DNA of 64,000 nt from Halomonas sp. QHL1 (lineage in GTDB: Bacteria; Pseudomonadota; Gammaproteobacteria; Pseudomonadales; Halomonadaceae): assembly GCF_001882345.1 (NCBI RefSeq), contig NZ_MINL01000001.1, positions 3,791,852 to 3,855,851 on the forward strand. Direction: 5' to 3'. The translations under genes and the position numbers were made by a program. This document shows, in pieces, positions 56,735 through 64,000 of this stretch. The first letter of the stretch is position 1. Each line of letters starts with the position of its first letter. The notes below the pieces were generated by a model, which did not search any database, was not told the origin of the DNA, and saw nothing but the letters and a program-made list of their open reading frames with translations.

Positions 56735-57499
56735 ATGAGTGCACTCGAAAATAAAGTCGCCATTGTTACTGGTGCCAGCGCAGGTATTGGCAGAGCGACT
56801 GCTCGGCTTTTCGCTAGGGAGGGGGCTACTGTAGTGGTAGCGGCCAGAAGAGAGTCAGAGTTGGAGGCGTTGGTCGAGGCTATAAAAGAAGAGGGTGGTC
56901 AAGCGTTAGCGGTTGCTGGAGATGTAGGCGATGAGCATTTCGCCAGAAAGCTCGTTGACGAGACACTCGCGCGGTTTGGTCGACTGGATGTGGCGTTTAA
57001 CAACGCAGGCATTTTAGGTGCGATGGGGCCGGTACCTGAGATGACATTGGCTGATTGGAATCAAGTAATCACGACGAATTTAACAAGCGCATTTCTGGCT
57101 GCTAAGTATCAACTGCCTGCTATGCGGTCAGCAGGCGGTGGCTCGTTAATTTTCACTTCGACATTTGTTGGTTATAGCGCTGGAATGCCTGGTATGGCGG
57201 CTTATGCGGCCAGTAAAGCGGGTCTAATTGGGCTGACGCAAGTGCTCGCTTGCGAGTATGGCCCTGCTAACATTCGGGTGAATGCGTTATTGCCGGGAGG
57301 AACGGATACCGCTGCTGCCAGGGAGTTTGCCAACACCCCCGAAGCGTTAGCGTTCGTAGCCAACCTGCATGCAGTGAAGCGGACAGCAAAGCCTGAAGAA
57401 ATTGCTCAATCCGCACTCTATTTAGCTTCTGATGCATCCAGCTTTACGACCGGGTCTGCGATGTTGGTAGATGGCGGGGTATCAATAAATCGTGTTTGA
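56735..57499 (+). CDS. Short-chain dehydrogenase/reductase
   Basis: This 254-residue classical SDR has cofactor motif VTGASAGIGRATA, NNAG (FNNAGILGAMGP), catalytic Ser region and YAASKAGLIG (Tyr-x3-Lys), ending SFTTGSAMLVDGG. GGAGGT lies seven bases before the ATG at 56735, which fixes the start over the in-frame GTG/ATG upstream. Residues following the first strand (AARRES) suggest NADP preference. Substrate unknown. Confidence 0.9.
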   Translation: MSALENKVAIVTGASAGIGRATARLFAREGATVVVAARRESELEALVEAIKEEGGQALAVAGDVGDEHFARKLVDETLARFGRLDVAFNNAGILGAMGPVPEMTLADWNQVITTNLTSAFLAAKYQLPAMRSAGGGSLIFTSTFVGYSAGMPGMAAYAASKAGLIGLTQVLACEYGPANIRVNALLPGGTDTAAAREFANTPEALAFVANLHAVKRTAKPEEIAQSALYLASDASSFTTGSAMLVDGGVSINRV

Positions 57500-57733
57500 G
57501 AAGCCCTACGTTAACAACCAGTTGAGCATTGGCTAGTCGCTAACGATTATATTGGTTCTCCACTACACGTATGTGTAGAGCTGTGATGATCTATAGGCTA
57601 TCTAGCGCTTCATGGAGAACATGACAATCGACTGCATGGTGACTGATTTTCCGTCGCTGCTCCATTCCCAACAGGAGCGTGAGTCGGGAAATAGTCGCCA
57701 TGTACTTGAAGCATAGAAATACCTGGTATCAGC

Positions 57734-58633
57734 TTACCCACGAAGTAGGGCCTTCCTTAGCGTTTTGGCAGCCGGCCCAAGCTGCTCGTCGGAGCGGTGC
57801 ATCAGCCACATTCGGACAACTGTCTCGCCATTCGGTCCAAACTCGGCAGCGGGTATGCGTACCAGTCGGCCTTCCTCTAAATCACGCTCAATTAGCCATA
57901 GCGGAAGGTTGCCCCAGCCAATTCCCGCGCATATCAGCGAGTGTTTTGTTGCGTTATCGCTTACCCGCCAAGTACCGGGAGACAGCACATCGTATTCGCG
58001 ACCGCGAGTGAGAGTTGATGGGTCTTCTACGACGATTTGAACATGGTCGGCCAGCTCAGCCGAAGCGATGGCTTCTCCATTCGCGACGCGTTTGGCCAAC
58101 GGATGGCTCGCCGACACCACCGCAGCACGTGGCACGAGTGCAACTGCTTCACGCTCTATCCGTGGATCGGGGATGTCGATACCACTGATGACAAGGGTGC
58201 AGTGACGCTCTTGAAGTAACCTAATGGCCTCTCCCAAGGGCGCAGATAGCAGTCGCAACGTTACAAGTGGATATGCCTCCTGCAACTCTTTGAAGGCCCG
58301 CGCAGCAAGGTCTAGTGGAAATTGCGGGTCAAGCGCGACCTCCAATCCAAGCTCTACTCCCTCACCGAAGCCGCGTGCACGTGCGCGCAGCGTGTCGACT
58401 TTCAGGAGAATGGCGCGTGCGTCCGCCAGCAGCATCCTACCCTCGGGCGTCAAAACAGGGCGGTAACCCGAACGGTCAAAAAGAGTAACGCCCAACTGCG
58501 ACTCAAGATTCCCAATTGCATAACTGACCGCTGATTGGGCCCGACCCAGGCGGTCCGCACCACCACTGAAGCTTCCTGCTTCGTTGACGGCAATCAACAC
58601 ACGCATTTGGTCAAGAGTCAGTGCATCTAACAT
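57734..58633 (-). CDS. LysR-type regulator divergent from the quinone reductase gene
   Basis: This 299-residue LysR protein has an N-terminal HTH (FSGGADRLGRAQSAVSYAIGNLE) and a substrate-binding domain (about 90-290). It is divergent from the WrbA-like gene, the usual layout for a LysR protein controlling its neighbour. Probably it senses a quinone or other electrophile, by context only. The 57500-57733 gap before it holds nothing recognisable. Confidence 0.88.
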   Translation of the reverse strand: MLDALTLDQMRVLIAVNEAGSFSGGADRLGRAQSAVSYAIGNLESQLGVTLFDRSGYRPVLTPEGRMLLADARAILLKVDTLRARARGFGEGVELGLEVALDPQFPLDLAARAFKELQEAYPLVTLRLLSAPLGEAIRLLQERHCTLVISGIDIPDPRIEREAVALVPRAAVVSASHPLAKRVANGEAIASAELADHVQIVVEDPSTLTRGREYDVLSPGTWRVSDNATKHSLICAGIGWGNLPLWLIERDLEEGRLVRIPAAEFGPNGETVVRMWLMHRSDEQLGPAAKTLRKALLRG

Positions 58634-58766
58634 GATCGATTAAATAGATAGTTAAAGACCAAATTTTGTCATTTTTTTAGTTTGTTGGCGAGTGTAGTTT
58701 TCCCTGAAGCATGAGAGGCAGGCGTGACCGAATGGCCGCGTTTTATCAACAGAAGGAGACCTACAC

Positions 58767-59405
58767 ATGAGTAACGTTCTTGTACTTTACTATTCCAGCT
58801 ACGGCCATATCGAAGCTATGGCGGAGGCGGTGGCTGAAGGTGTCAGAGAAGCGGGTGCCAATGTCGCTATCAAGCGAGTGCCGGAGCTGGTGCCTGAAAA
58901 CGTCGCTAGTGGTTCAGGCTACAAGCTTGATCAAAAGGCGCCGGTTGCCGCGGTCGCCGAGCTCGCGGATTTCGACGCCATAATCATTGGCACTCCGACT
59001 CGCTTTGGCAATATGGCGAGCCAGGTAAAGAATTTCCTAGACCAGGCAGGGGGGCTGTGGTTTGAGGATCGCCTAGTGGGCAAAGTCGGCAGTGTCTTCA
59101 CTTCCACTGGCAGCCAGCATGGTGGTCAGGAATCAACGATTCTCACCACGCAGGTTGTGCTGATGCATCTCGGCATGGTGATCGTCGGGTTGCCTTATAC
59201 CTTCAAGGGACAGATGCGTATGGACGAGATTACCGGTTGTTCGCCCTATGGCGCCTCCACGCTGGCCGAAGACGACAAGCATGGCAACCGCCAGCCGAGT
59301 GACAATGAACTTGACGGGGCTAGCTTTCAAGGCCGGCACGTTGCTGAAATTGCCACCGCCCTGGCGGTCGGTCGGGAGCAAAGAACACAGGCCGCTTCAA
59401 GATGA
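58767..59405 (+). CDS. wrbA: WrbA-like NAD(P)H:quinone oxidoreductase (type IV)
   Basis: This 212-residue flavodoxin-like protein starts [22 protein letters not shown] (FMN phosphate loop) and has [21 protein letters not shown] and [15 protein letters not shown], as in WrbA. It reduces quinones by two electrons with NAD(P)H, protecting against redox cycling. AAGGAG precedes the ATG. Its stop overlaps the MFS start by four bases, so the two are coupled. Confidence 0.92.
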   Translation: MSNVLVLYYSSYGHIEAMAEAVAEGVREAGANVAIKRVPELVPENVASGSGYKLDQKAPVAAVAELADFDAIIIGTPTRFGNMASQVKNFLDQAGGLWFEDRLVGKVGSVFTSTGSQHGGQESTILTTQVVLMHLGMVIVGLPYTFKGQMRMDEITGCSPYGASTLAEDDKHGNRQPSDNELDGASFQGRHVAEIATALAVGREQRTQAASR

Positions 59406-60616
59406 ACTCTGATCCCTCAGCTCAAACTGGTGTGGCCTGGCCCGTAGTCGCACTCATCATTGGAGCAGGTGTTATTTCGGCCTGTCAGCTTGGCAAAGCC
59501 CCGCTGGCGCTCAAGGTTGTGCAAGAGGAACTGCAACTGGGTCTCGGTACCGCATCGTGGTTAATTTCAGCGTTCGCGGTCATCGGTGCAGTCGCAGGCG
59601 CGCCCCTTGGTTTGGCCGTTGATCGTATTGGCCCACGACGAATGGCCGTCCTTAGCCTGCTGATGATGGGGGCGGGCTCTGCATTAGGAGCCTTCTCGAA
59701 CGACGCCAAAATTCTTCTCGCAACACGAGTGCTTGAAGGCCTCGGCTTTCTCGGTCTTATCGTAGCGGCCCCCACGCTCATTGCCGCAGTGGCATCGGAT
59801 CGTATTCGTGATCGGGCCATGGCGCTGTGGGCGATTTTCATGCCAACAGGCTTGATGCTGGTATTACTGGCGGCACCCCTGATGCAGACGATTACCTGGC
59901 GAGGCTTCTGGTTGCTTAACGCAGCAATCCTGATCACTTATGCGGCATTACTGGGATGGGCAGTGCCTTTGGCTCGACGCGCGAGCCAAAGGCATAGCTC
60001 CATCCATAGAGACATCAAACAAGCGCTTGCTGCGCCAGGGCCCTGGGTTCTTGGCGGGGTATTCGCACTATTCTCAATCATTTTCTTCGCCGTATTCGGA
60101 TTCCTCCCATCGTTGCTTACCGACCGGCTCGGGGTTAGTGATGAGGCGGCGAGTATGTTGAGCGCCATGGCAGTTGCTGCAAGCGGCGTTGGCAACATCG
60201 TCTGTGCTCAGCTATTGGCGCGCGGGGCACAGTCAATCCGCCTCCTTTATGTAAGCTTTGGCACCATGATGGTCTGCAGTATCGGTGTATTCAGCGCGCC
60301 CTTGGCAGGATCAGCGATTTACGCACTATGCCTGGTTTTTACCTTTGCCAGTGGATTCGTGCCAGTGGTGATCTTTAAGAATGCTCCGCTCTATGCGCCA
60401 CACAACGCATTGGTCGGCGCCACGCTCGGCTTCGCCATGCAGGGAAACAATATCGGCTTGCTGATCGGACCAGCCGTTGCGGGAGGGGTGGCCGCGGCTT
60501 ACGGCTGGTCAGCCGTGTCGCTGCTGATTGTCGCGTGCTTCCCTGTTGTCGCGCTTTTACTTGTCGCTTTTCAGAAGCTGAGCGTGCAGAAGGAAAGGTC
60601 TGCGCTTTTCAGCTAG
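59402..60616 (+). CDS. MFS transporter
   Basis: This 404-residue protein has twelve hydrophobic segments and the MFS loop motif [14 protein letters not shown] between helices 2 and 3. The start overlaps the wrbA stop, suggesting it exports the compound that the quinone reductase or its inducer concerns. Substrate unknown. Confidence 0.88.
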   Translation: MNSDPSAQTGVAWPVVALIIGAGVISACQLGKAPLALKVVQEELQLGLGTASWLISAFAVIGAVAGAPLGLAVDRIGPRRMAVLSLLMMGAGSALGAFSNDAKILLATRVLEGLGFLGLIVAAPTLIAAVASDRIRDRAMALWAIFMPTGLMLVLLAAPLMQTITWRGFWLLNAAILITYAALLGWAVPLARRASQRHSSIHRDIKQALAAPGPWVLGGVFALFSIIFFAVFGFLPSLLTDRLGVSDEAASMLSAMAVAASGVGNIVCAQLLARGAQSIRLLYVSFGTMMVCSIGVFSAPLAGSAIYALCLVFTFASGFVPVVIFKNAPLYAPHNALVGATLGFAMQGNNIGLLIGPAVAGGVAAAYGWSAVSLLIVACFPVVALLLVAFQKLSVQKERSALFS

Positions 60617-60744
60617 ACACTCCAGTTAGAGTGATTTCTTGCGTAGGAATATGACTAAGTTAGCTTCCTTTAGTTATTAACCGTTCTTACTTTGTGCTAA
60701 GTATGAGGGCGTTAGCGTTTCGTTCTCTAAATTATTTCTCAACA

Positions 60745-60771
60745 TGTCACAAACATTCAGGCTGTACCGTC
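60745..60771 (+). promoter_or_regulatory. ECF41-type promoter
   Basis: TGTCACA (60745-60751), exactly 16 bases, then CGTC (60768-60771) matches the published ECF41 consensus TGTCACA-N16-CGTC without a mismatch. It lies about 100 bases before a carboxymuconolactone decarboxylase-family gene, the known ECF41 target position, and the sigma gene itself is two genes downstream. Confidence 0.88.
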
Positions 60772-60824
60772 TCTCTCTGTAGAACTACCGGTGGATATCT
60801 TTCCATGCCGTAAAAAGCTAGTTC

Positions 60825-60869
60825 TTTTAAAACTCGGCATTTTAAAACCCATTCTTTTAAAACAGGAGC
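60825..60869 (+). repeat. Three 15-base-spaced copies of TTTTAAAAC in the leader
   Basis: TTTTAAAAC occurs at 60825, 60840 and 60855, giving a strict 15-base period; two copies extend to TTCTTTTAAAAC. The last one directly precedes AGGAGC, the ribosome-binding site of the next gene. It lies between the ECF41 promoter and the first gene, so it would be in the transcript leader. Confidence 0.7.
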
Positions 60870-60875
60870 AAGACA

Positions 60876-61333
60876 ATGGAAACACGCCTGAACGCCTATA
60901 AAGCCTCTCCGGAGGGCATTGCCGCGATGACCAAGCTAGAGGAGTACGTTCGCCACTGCGGGTTGGAACATAGTTTGGCTATGCTGGTTAAAACACGCGC
61001 CTCTCAGATTAATGGCTGTGCTTTTTGCCTGCATATGCACACCAGCGATGCCCGCGCGGCGGGTGAAAGCGAGGCACGCCTCTACCTGTTGTCTGCCTGG
61101 CGCGAGTCTACCCTTTATACACCGCGGGAACGGGCTGCGTTGGCCTGGACCGAGGCGTTACAATGCTACCTGACACTGGCGCTCCAACGAAGGATTATGA
61201 GCAGGGGCTAGCGAATTTTACCGAGAAAGAGTTCGTTGACCTTACATTATTGATTGGGGCGATTAACGTCTGGAACCGCCTTAGTGTGGGGTTTCGTTCG
61301 GTTCACCCGCACGAAACCAAAAACCGTCACTGA
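60876..61333 (+). pseudogene. Carboxymuconolactone decarboxylase/AhpD-family gene with frameshift
   Basis: The frame starts METRLNAYKA and contains Cys48-x2-Cys51-x3-His55 (CAFCLHMH), the AhpD-like redox motif. After EAL near residue 94 (base 61158) the reading frame is wrong until an early stop at 61209-61211; in another frame the expected end continues LPDTGAP, YEQGLANFTEKEFVDLTLLI, AINVWNRLSVGF and stops at 61333. A one-base loss near TTACAATG explains it. The gene is either newly broken or read by frameshifting, or the base is a sequencing error. It is the direct ECF41 promoter target. Confidence 0.8.
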
Positions 61334-61399
61334 TCAGCGTCGAGAGCTAGTGATATGTTTTGCTTCATCATCAAACGCTTTAAATGGGGAGTTATCGCT

Positions 61400-61828
61400 A
61401 TGGCGCTGAATACGGCTCACGCAGGTGAAGTGACAACGACTATCGTTAATCCTGCGGAACCTTATGATCCTGCACCTAACGGGTATAGCCACGCGGTGGT
61501 GGCCAGCGGTGGCAGCCGGGTTGCCTACGTTGCCGGCCAGGGGGGCGAAAATGCCCAGGGAGTATTGCCAGAATCGTTTGCGGATCAGGTTGCCCAAGCC
61601 TATCGCAACCTGCGAATTGTGCTGGGCGAACTGGATGCGAGTCCTCGACAGGTTACCCGCATCAACACCTATGTCGTCAATTATGACCCTTCCATGTTGG
61701 CGGTTATGACTCACTATGTGAAGGAGACCTTTGGCGACGCGCTGCCTGCGCAAACGCTTGTTCCGGTACCGCGGTTAGCGCTGGATGGCATGCTGTTTGA
61801 AGTGGACGCGACCGCCGTTCTTGAATAG
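61400..61828 (+). CDS. RidA/YjgF-family protein
   Basis: This 142-residue Rid-family protein has NPAEPYDPAPNGYSHAVVA, YVAGQGGENAQGVL and the C-terminal VPVPRLALDGMLFEVDATA, with the Arg at the position used by RidA imine deaminases. ATG 61400 follows GGGGAG; an in-frame earlier ATG at 61355 lacks a site. It lies between the frameshifted decarboxylase-family gene and the sigma factor, likely co-transcribed from the ECF41 promoter. It may deaminate reactive enamines or act on a related product. Confidence 0.87.
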   Translation: MALNTAHAGEVTTTIVNPAEPYDPAPNGYSHAVVASGGSRVAYVAGQGGENAQGVLPESFADQVAQAYRNLRIVLGELDASPRQVTRINTYVVNYDPSMLAVMTHYVKETFGDALPAQTLVPVPRLALDGMLFEVDATAVLE

Positions 61829-61843
61829 CAGGAGCTAGTCACC

Positions 61844-62731
61844 ATGACGGAGCAGCCCTCGCACCAGTTTAATCACTGGCGCCGTTATCTGACCGGCATC
61901 GCCTATCGAATGCTGGGGTCGGTGAGCGAAGCGGAAGATGTGGTACAGGATGCTTACCTGCGCTGGCATGAGGCTGACCACCTTGCGGTAAACGATGTGC
62001 GTGCCTATCTGACCACCGTTACCAGCCGACTCTGTCTTGATCGCCTTAGGCTTGCTCGTCGGCAACGGGAAGTTTATGTGGGCCCCTGGTTGCCTGAACC
62101 GCTGGTGGAAACGCTGGATACTCCGGTAGACCCCGAGGCGCTAGCCAGCGATGTCTCTTTCGCCCTAATGCTGGCGCTGGAGCGGCTGTCGCCTTTAGAG
62201 CGGGCTGCGTTTCTATTGCACGATGTGTTCGGACTGGATTTTGGGCAAGTCTCCATCAGCCTGGAGCGAAGTGAAACAAGCTGTCGCCAACTTGCCAGTC
62301 GGGCTCGAAAAAAGGTGCAGGCCGCACGCCCGCGCTATCAGGTAGCGGCTGGCGAGCACAGCCATCTGACCCAGCGCTTCTTTGAAGCCGCCCGCAGTGG
62401 CGACGTCACCGAATTGAAGGCGTTGTTGAGCGATAGCGCTACTCTACATACAGATGGAGGCGGCAAGAGGGTTGCTGCGCGTAGGCTCATTGTCGGCGCA
62501 GCTAAAATAAGCCGGTTCTTTGCAGGCTTGGCCCACAAGTCGAGGTTACCTAACCCTTGCTGGGTAAACCCTGTGATCGTCAATGGGCTTCCAGGCTGGT
62601 TAACTATAGAACACGATGGGCTGCCTCAGATCATGACGCTGGAGGTCGTGGATAGTCGTATCCAGGCACTCTACGTCGTGCGTAACCCGGATAAATTATG
62701 CCACTTGGCTGACCAGCTACCGCAACCTTAG
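61844..62731 (+). CDS. ECF41-type RNA polymerase sigma factor with fused SnoaL-like domain
   Basis: This 295-residue protein has sigma region 2 (IAYRMLGSVSEAEDVVQDAYL), region 4 (about 125-165; LSPLERAAFLLHDVFGLDF) and a C-terminal NTF2/SnoaL-like domain (about 175-290). The three ECF41 hallmarks are all present: WLPEP (83-87), DGGGK (about 204-208) and NPDKL (about 281-285). In ECF41 proteins the fused domain both represses and enables activity, without a separate anti-sigma factor; none is seen here. It sits 15 bases after the Rid gene, and an ECF41 promoter drives the cluster, so autoregulation is likely. Confidence 0.94.
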   Translation: MTEQPSHQFNHWRRYLTGIAYRMLGSVSEAEDVVQDAYLRWHEADHLAVNDVRAYLTTVTSRLCLDRLRLARRQREVYVGPWLPEPLVETLDTPVDPEALASDVSFALMLALERLSPLERAAFLLHDVFGLDFGQVSISLERSETSCRQLASRARKKVQAARPRYQVAAGEHSHLTQRFFEAARSGDVTELKALLSDSATLHTDGGGKRVAARRLIVGAAKISRFFAGLAHKSRLPNPCWVNPVIVNGLPGWLTIEHDGLPQIMTLEVVDSRIQALYVVRNPDKLCHLADQLPQP

Positions 62732-62847
62732 TTACGTAAATAACTTCTTATCAAGCTCCTCCTTTACGGCGGTTTCGTGTGTAAAAGCGCAATCGCTTAA
62801 GAAGGAGGACTTCCAGATTTGAAAGGGTCCAAGATATAAATAGATGG

Positions 62848-63414
62848 TTAAGCATTAAAAAAAGCCGTGTGATCTGCCAATACTGCTAATCCAATGCCGA
62901 TAAGCACAACCCCGCCGATAAGCTCTGCCCAGTGGCCAACAAACTTGCCAAGTTTATTGCCCAGCAATGTGCCTATAGAGGCCATTACCGTAGTTGCGAG
63001 GCCGATAGCCAAGCTGGTGGCGATAATACTGACATCGATAAACGCAAGGCTGGCGCCGACGGCCATGGCATCAATGCTGGTGGCGGTGGCGGTGAGGATT
63101 AACAGCCAGAGGGTTTGCTTGCGGTGCTCTATCTTGTCCTCTTTTTTAAGCCCGGCGTAGATCATATGCAGCCCAATCATCGACAAGAGGGTAAAGGCCA
63201 CCCAGTGGTCCCAGGCCTGCACATACTGTTGCGACGCCTTGCCAGCCGCCCAGCCGAGTAGAGGCGTAATGGCTTCGATTACGCCAAATACCAAGCCAAT
63301 ACCCAGAGCATGGCGGAATCGGGGCTTTTGCAGCTCTGCACCTTTGCTGATAGAGGCGGCGAAGGCATCCGCTGACATGGAAACAGCCAGGAATAGCAGA
63401 GTGATGGGTGTCAT
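62848..63414 (-). CDS. mntP: Manganese efflux pump MntP
   Basis: This 188-residue membrane protein has the exact length of Escherichia coli MntP and its pattern: ITLLFLAVSMSADAFAASISKG with the conserved Asp, GWAAGKA, TATSIDAMAVGASLAF and ELIGGVVLIGIGLAVL. It exports excess manganese. The ATG at 63414 was chosen over an upstream in-frame start because the fold begins there. I see no yybP-ykoY manganese riboswitch in the upstream 120 bases. A near-perfect inverted repeat (AAGCTCCTCCTT/AAGGAGGACTT) lies past its stop. Confidence 0.92.
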   Translation of the reverse strand: MTPITLLFLAVSMSADAFAASISKGAELQKPRFRHALGIGLVFGVIEAITPLLGWAAGKASQQYVQAWDHWVAFTLLSMIGLHMIYAGLKKEDKIEHRKQTLWLLILTATATSIDAMAVGASLAFIDVSIIATSLAIGLATTVMASIGTLLGNKLGKFVGHWAELIGGVVLIGIGLAVLADHTAFFNA

Positions 63415-63948
63415 GAAATATGAACTCTCTCGCTGAAAAGTACCGTGCATATAAACCCGTGGGAATGGCGATAAAAAACCATGCCAGAGTGTAAAAGTAG
63501 GAGGGTTAATGGCGATGAATACTAACATGCTTTAATGCTTAAGAGAGCTAGGTTTTTTAGAGATAAAGTTTGTGGTAGTGAACTAGTTTAGCCTTGGTTA
63601 ACAATGTGTGTTTTGGCTTATTTTTTGAGTTTTAATATTTTAATAGTTCTTTAGAGGATTCTTTGTCTATTTAAAAGAGCATGGTTGATTGCGTTAAAGG
63701 CTAAGCGTTAATAGCGCCAATGCTTTAGGGTGACCATTTTGGCGGCTGGATTGAACGCGTTGGGGTGACGAATTTATGCTTGGGCATTCTGAACCCGTGC
63801 TAAGGTGTGCACGCTCTAAATGTTCGCCGTTTTTCGTCAGCATGATGAGCAAAGTTGCAACAGTGACACAAAGAGAGGAGTCGCGTGAGGCGGGCATTTC
63901 CCTTGCTTTTTTATGCTGTTATTTTGTACAAAATACATTGAGACTCAT
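63415..63948. other. AT-rich intergenic region before the last gene
   Basis: These 534 bases hold no reading frame I would support and no clear RNA gene. Runs such as TTTTTTGAGTTTTAATATTTT at 63619-63641 (split here by T-runs) point to promoter-like AT content. Nothing else recognised. Confidence 0.4.
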
Positions 63949-64000
63949 ATGCGATTAGCGGCATTTATTCGAGCTGAAATAGAGCCGATTCTTCGGGACT
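63949..64000 (+). CDS. Start of a sensor-like protein (RsbRD-type N terminus), cut by window end
   Basis: The last 17 codons read MRLAAFIRAEIEPILRD, closely like the usual opening of RsbRD-N-type hybrid sensor or regulator proteins in Proteobacteria. Only the start is visible, so domains, length and function cannot be confirmed. No strong ribosome-binding site is seen. Confidence 0.5.
   Translation, partial: MRLAAFIRAEIEPILRD

Noticed and set aside
63415..63530. Possible manganese (yybP-ykoY) riboswitch before mntP
   Set aside because: The expected conserved aptamer bases are not visible in the upstream sequence, only short T-runs and a CCTCCT stretch.
63694..63897. 67-codon minus-strand frame in the AT-rich gap
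   Set aside because: No ribosome-binding site, odd composition and overlap with a competing plus-strand frame; likely chance.

Overview
The window looks like a chromosomal segment of a moderately halophilic gammaproteobacterium, most likely Halomonadaceae (Halomonas/Vreelandella type). This is inferred from the gene repertoire and protein character: acidic proteins, moderately GC-rich codons, a cyo quinol oxidase operon, a Tsx/NupC/deo nucleoside locus, two CsbD-type stress proteins, and class II IlvC divergent from IlvY. No rRNA, tRNA, intact insertion sequence, prophage or CRISPR array was seen. The first gene (glutathionyl-hydroquinone reductase-like) and the last (probable sensor protein) are cut by the window edges.

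Region by region. 1-5,720: stress and nucleic-acid genes (PRC-barrel protein, CsbD, a DEAD-box RNA helicase behind a long hairpin-rich leader, endonuclease V, a class I glutamine amidotransferase, thiol peroxidase). 5,700-7,460: a two-gene unit of an amidoligase-family enzyme and a PuuD-like amidotransferase/hydrolase, probably making or breaking an unknown amide. 7,600-14,000: a large MscS-family channel, two J-domain-type proteins, a conserved membrane protein of unknown function and a CBS-BON protein. 14,059-23,276: an aminotransferase, then a deoxynucleoside catabolism locus on the minus strand (tsx, nupC, deoC, deoA, deoB, deoD, cdd) with divergent deoR and operator-like palindromes between. 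23,608-28,502: cyoABCDE. 28,585-31,946: ackA-pta on the minus strand. 32,100-37,678: an EamA transporter, a small outer-membrane protein, a HlyD/DUF2955 efflux pair, a CsbD-like protein and a zinc alcohol dehydrogenase. 37,798-42,500: a lipoprotein, then tenA-thiC behind a clear TPP riboswitch and a hairpin that can hide the tenA ribosome-binding site.

42,650-44,840 is the one clearly foreign island. It is AT-rich and carries two cassette-like genes, each followed by an integron attC-like site. The first encodes an AbiJ-like (abortive-infection family) protein and the second a small cysteine-motif protein. They are followed by a truncated cassette ORF and by decayed, opposite-strand remnants of a YefM/YoeB-type toxin-antitoxin pair. 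No integrase is present, so it resembles a cluster of attC sites lacking an integrase.

44,900-56,264: another outer-membrane barrel protein, an overlapping three-gene operon (membrane protein, Tat-exported aldo/keto reductase, DUF6064-like protein), a second aldo/keto reductase, SnoaL-like and VOC proteins, a ModF-like ABC protein, ilvC/ilvY, and an SSS-family symporter with a tiny membrane partner. 56,700-60,616: an SDR enzyme and a LysR / WrbA-like quinone reductase / MFS unit. 60,745-62,731: an ECF41-type sigma factor locus whose first gene (carboxymuconolactone decarboxylase family, frameshifted) lies behind a promoter matching the ECF41 consensus exactly (TGTCACA, 16 bases, CGTC) and behind three 15-base-spaced copies of TTTTAAAAC. 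The window ends with mntP and the start of a sensor-like gene.

The most notable items are the attC cassette island, the ECF41 module with its promoter and iterated leader repeat, and the amidoligase pair.
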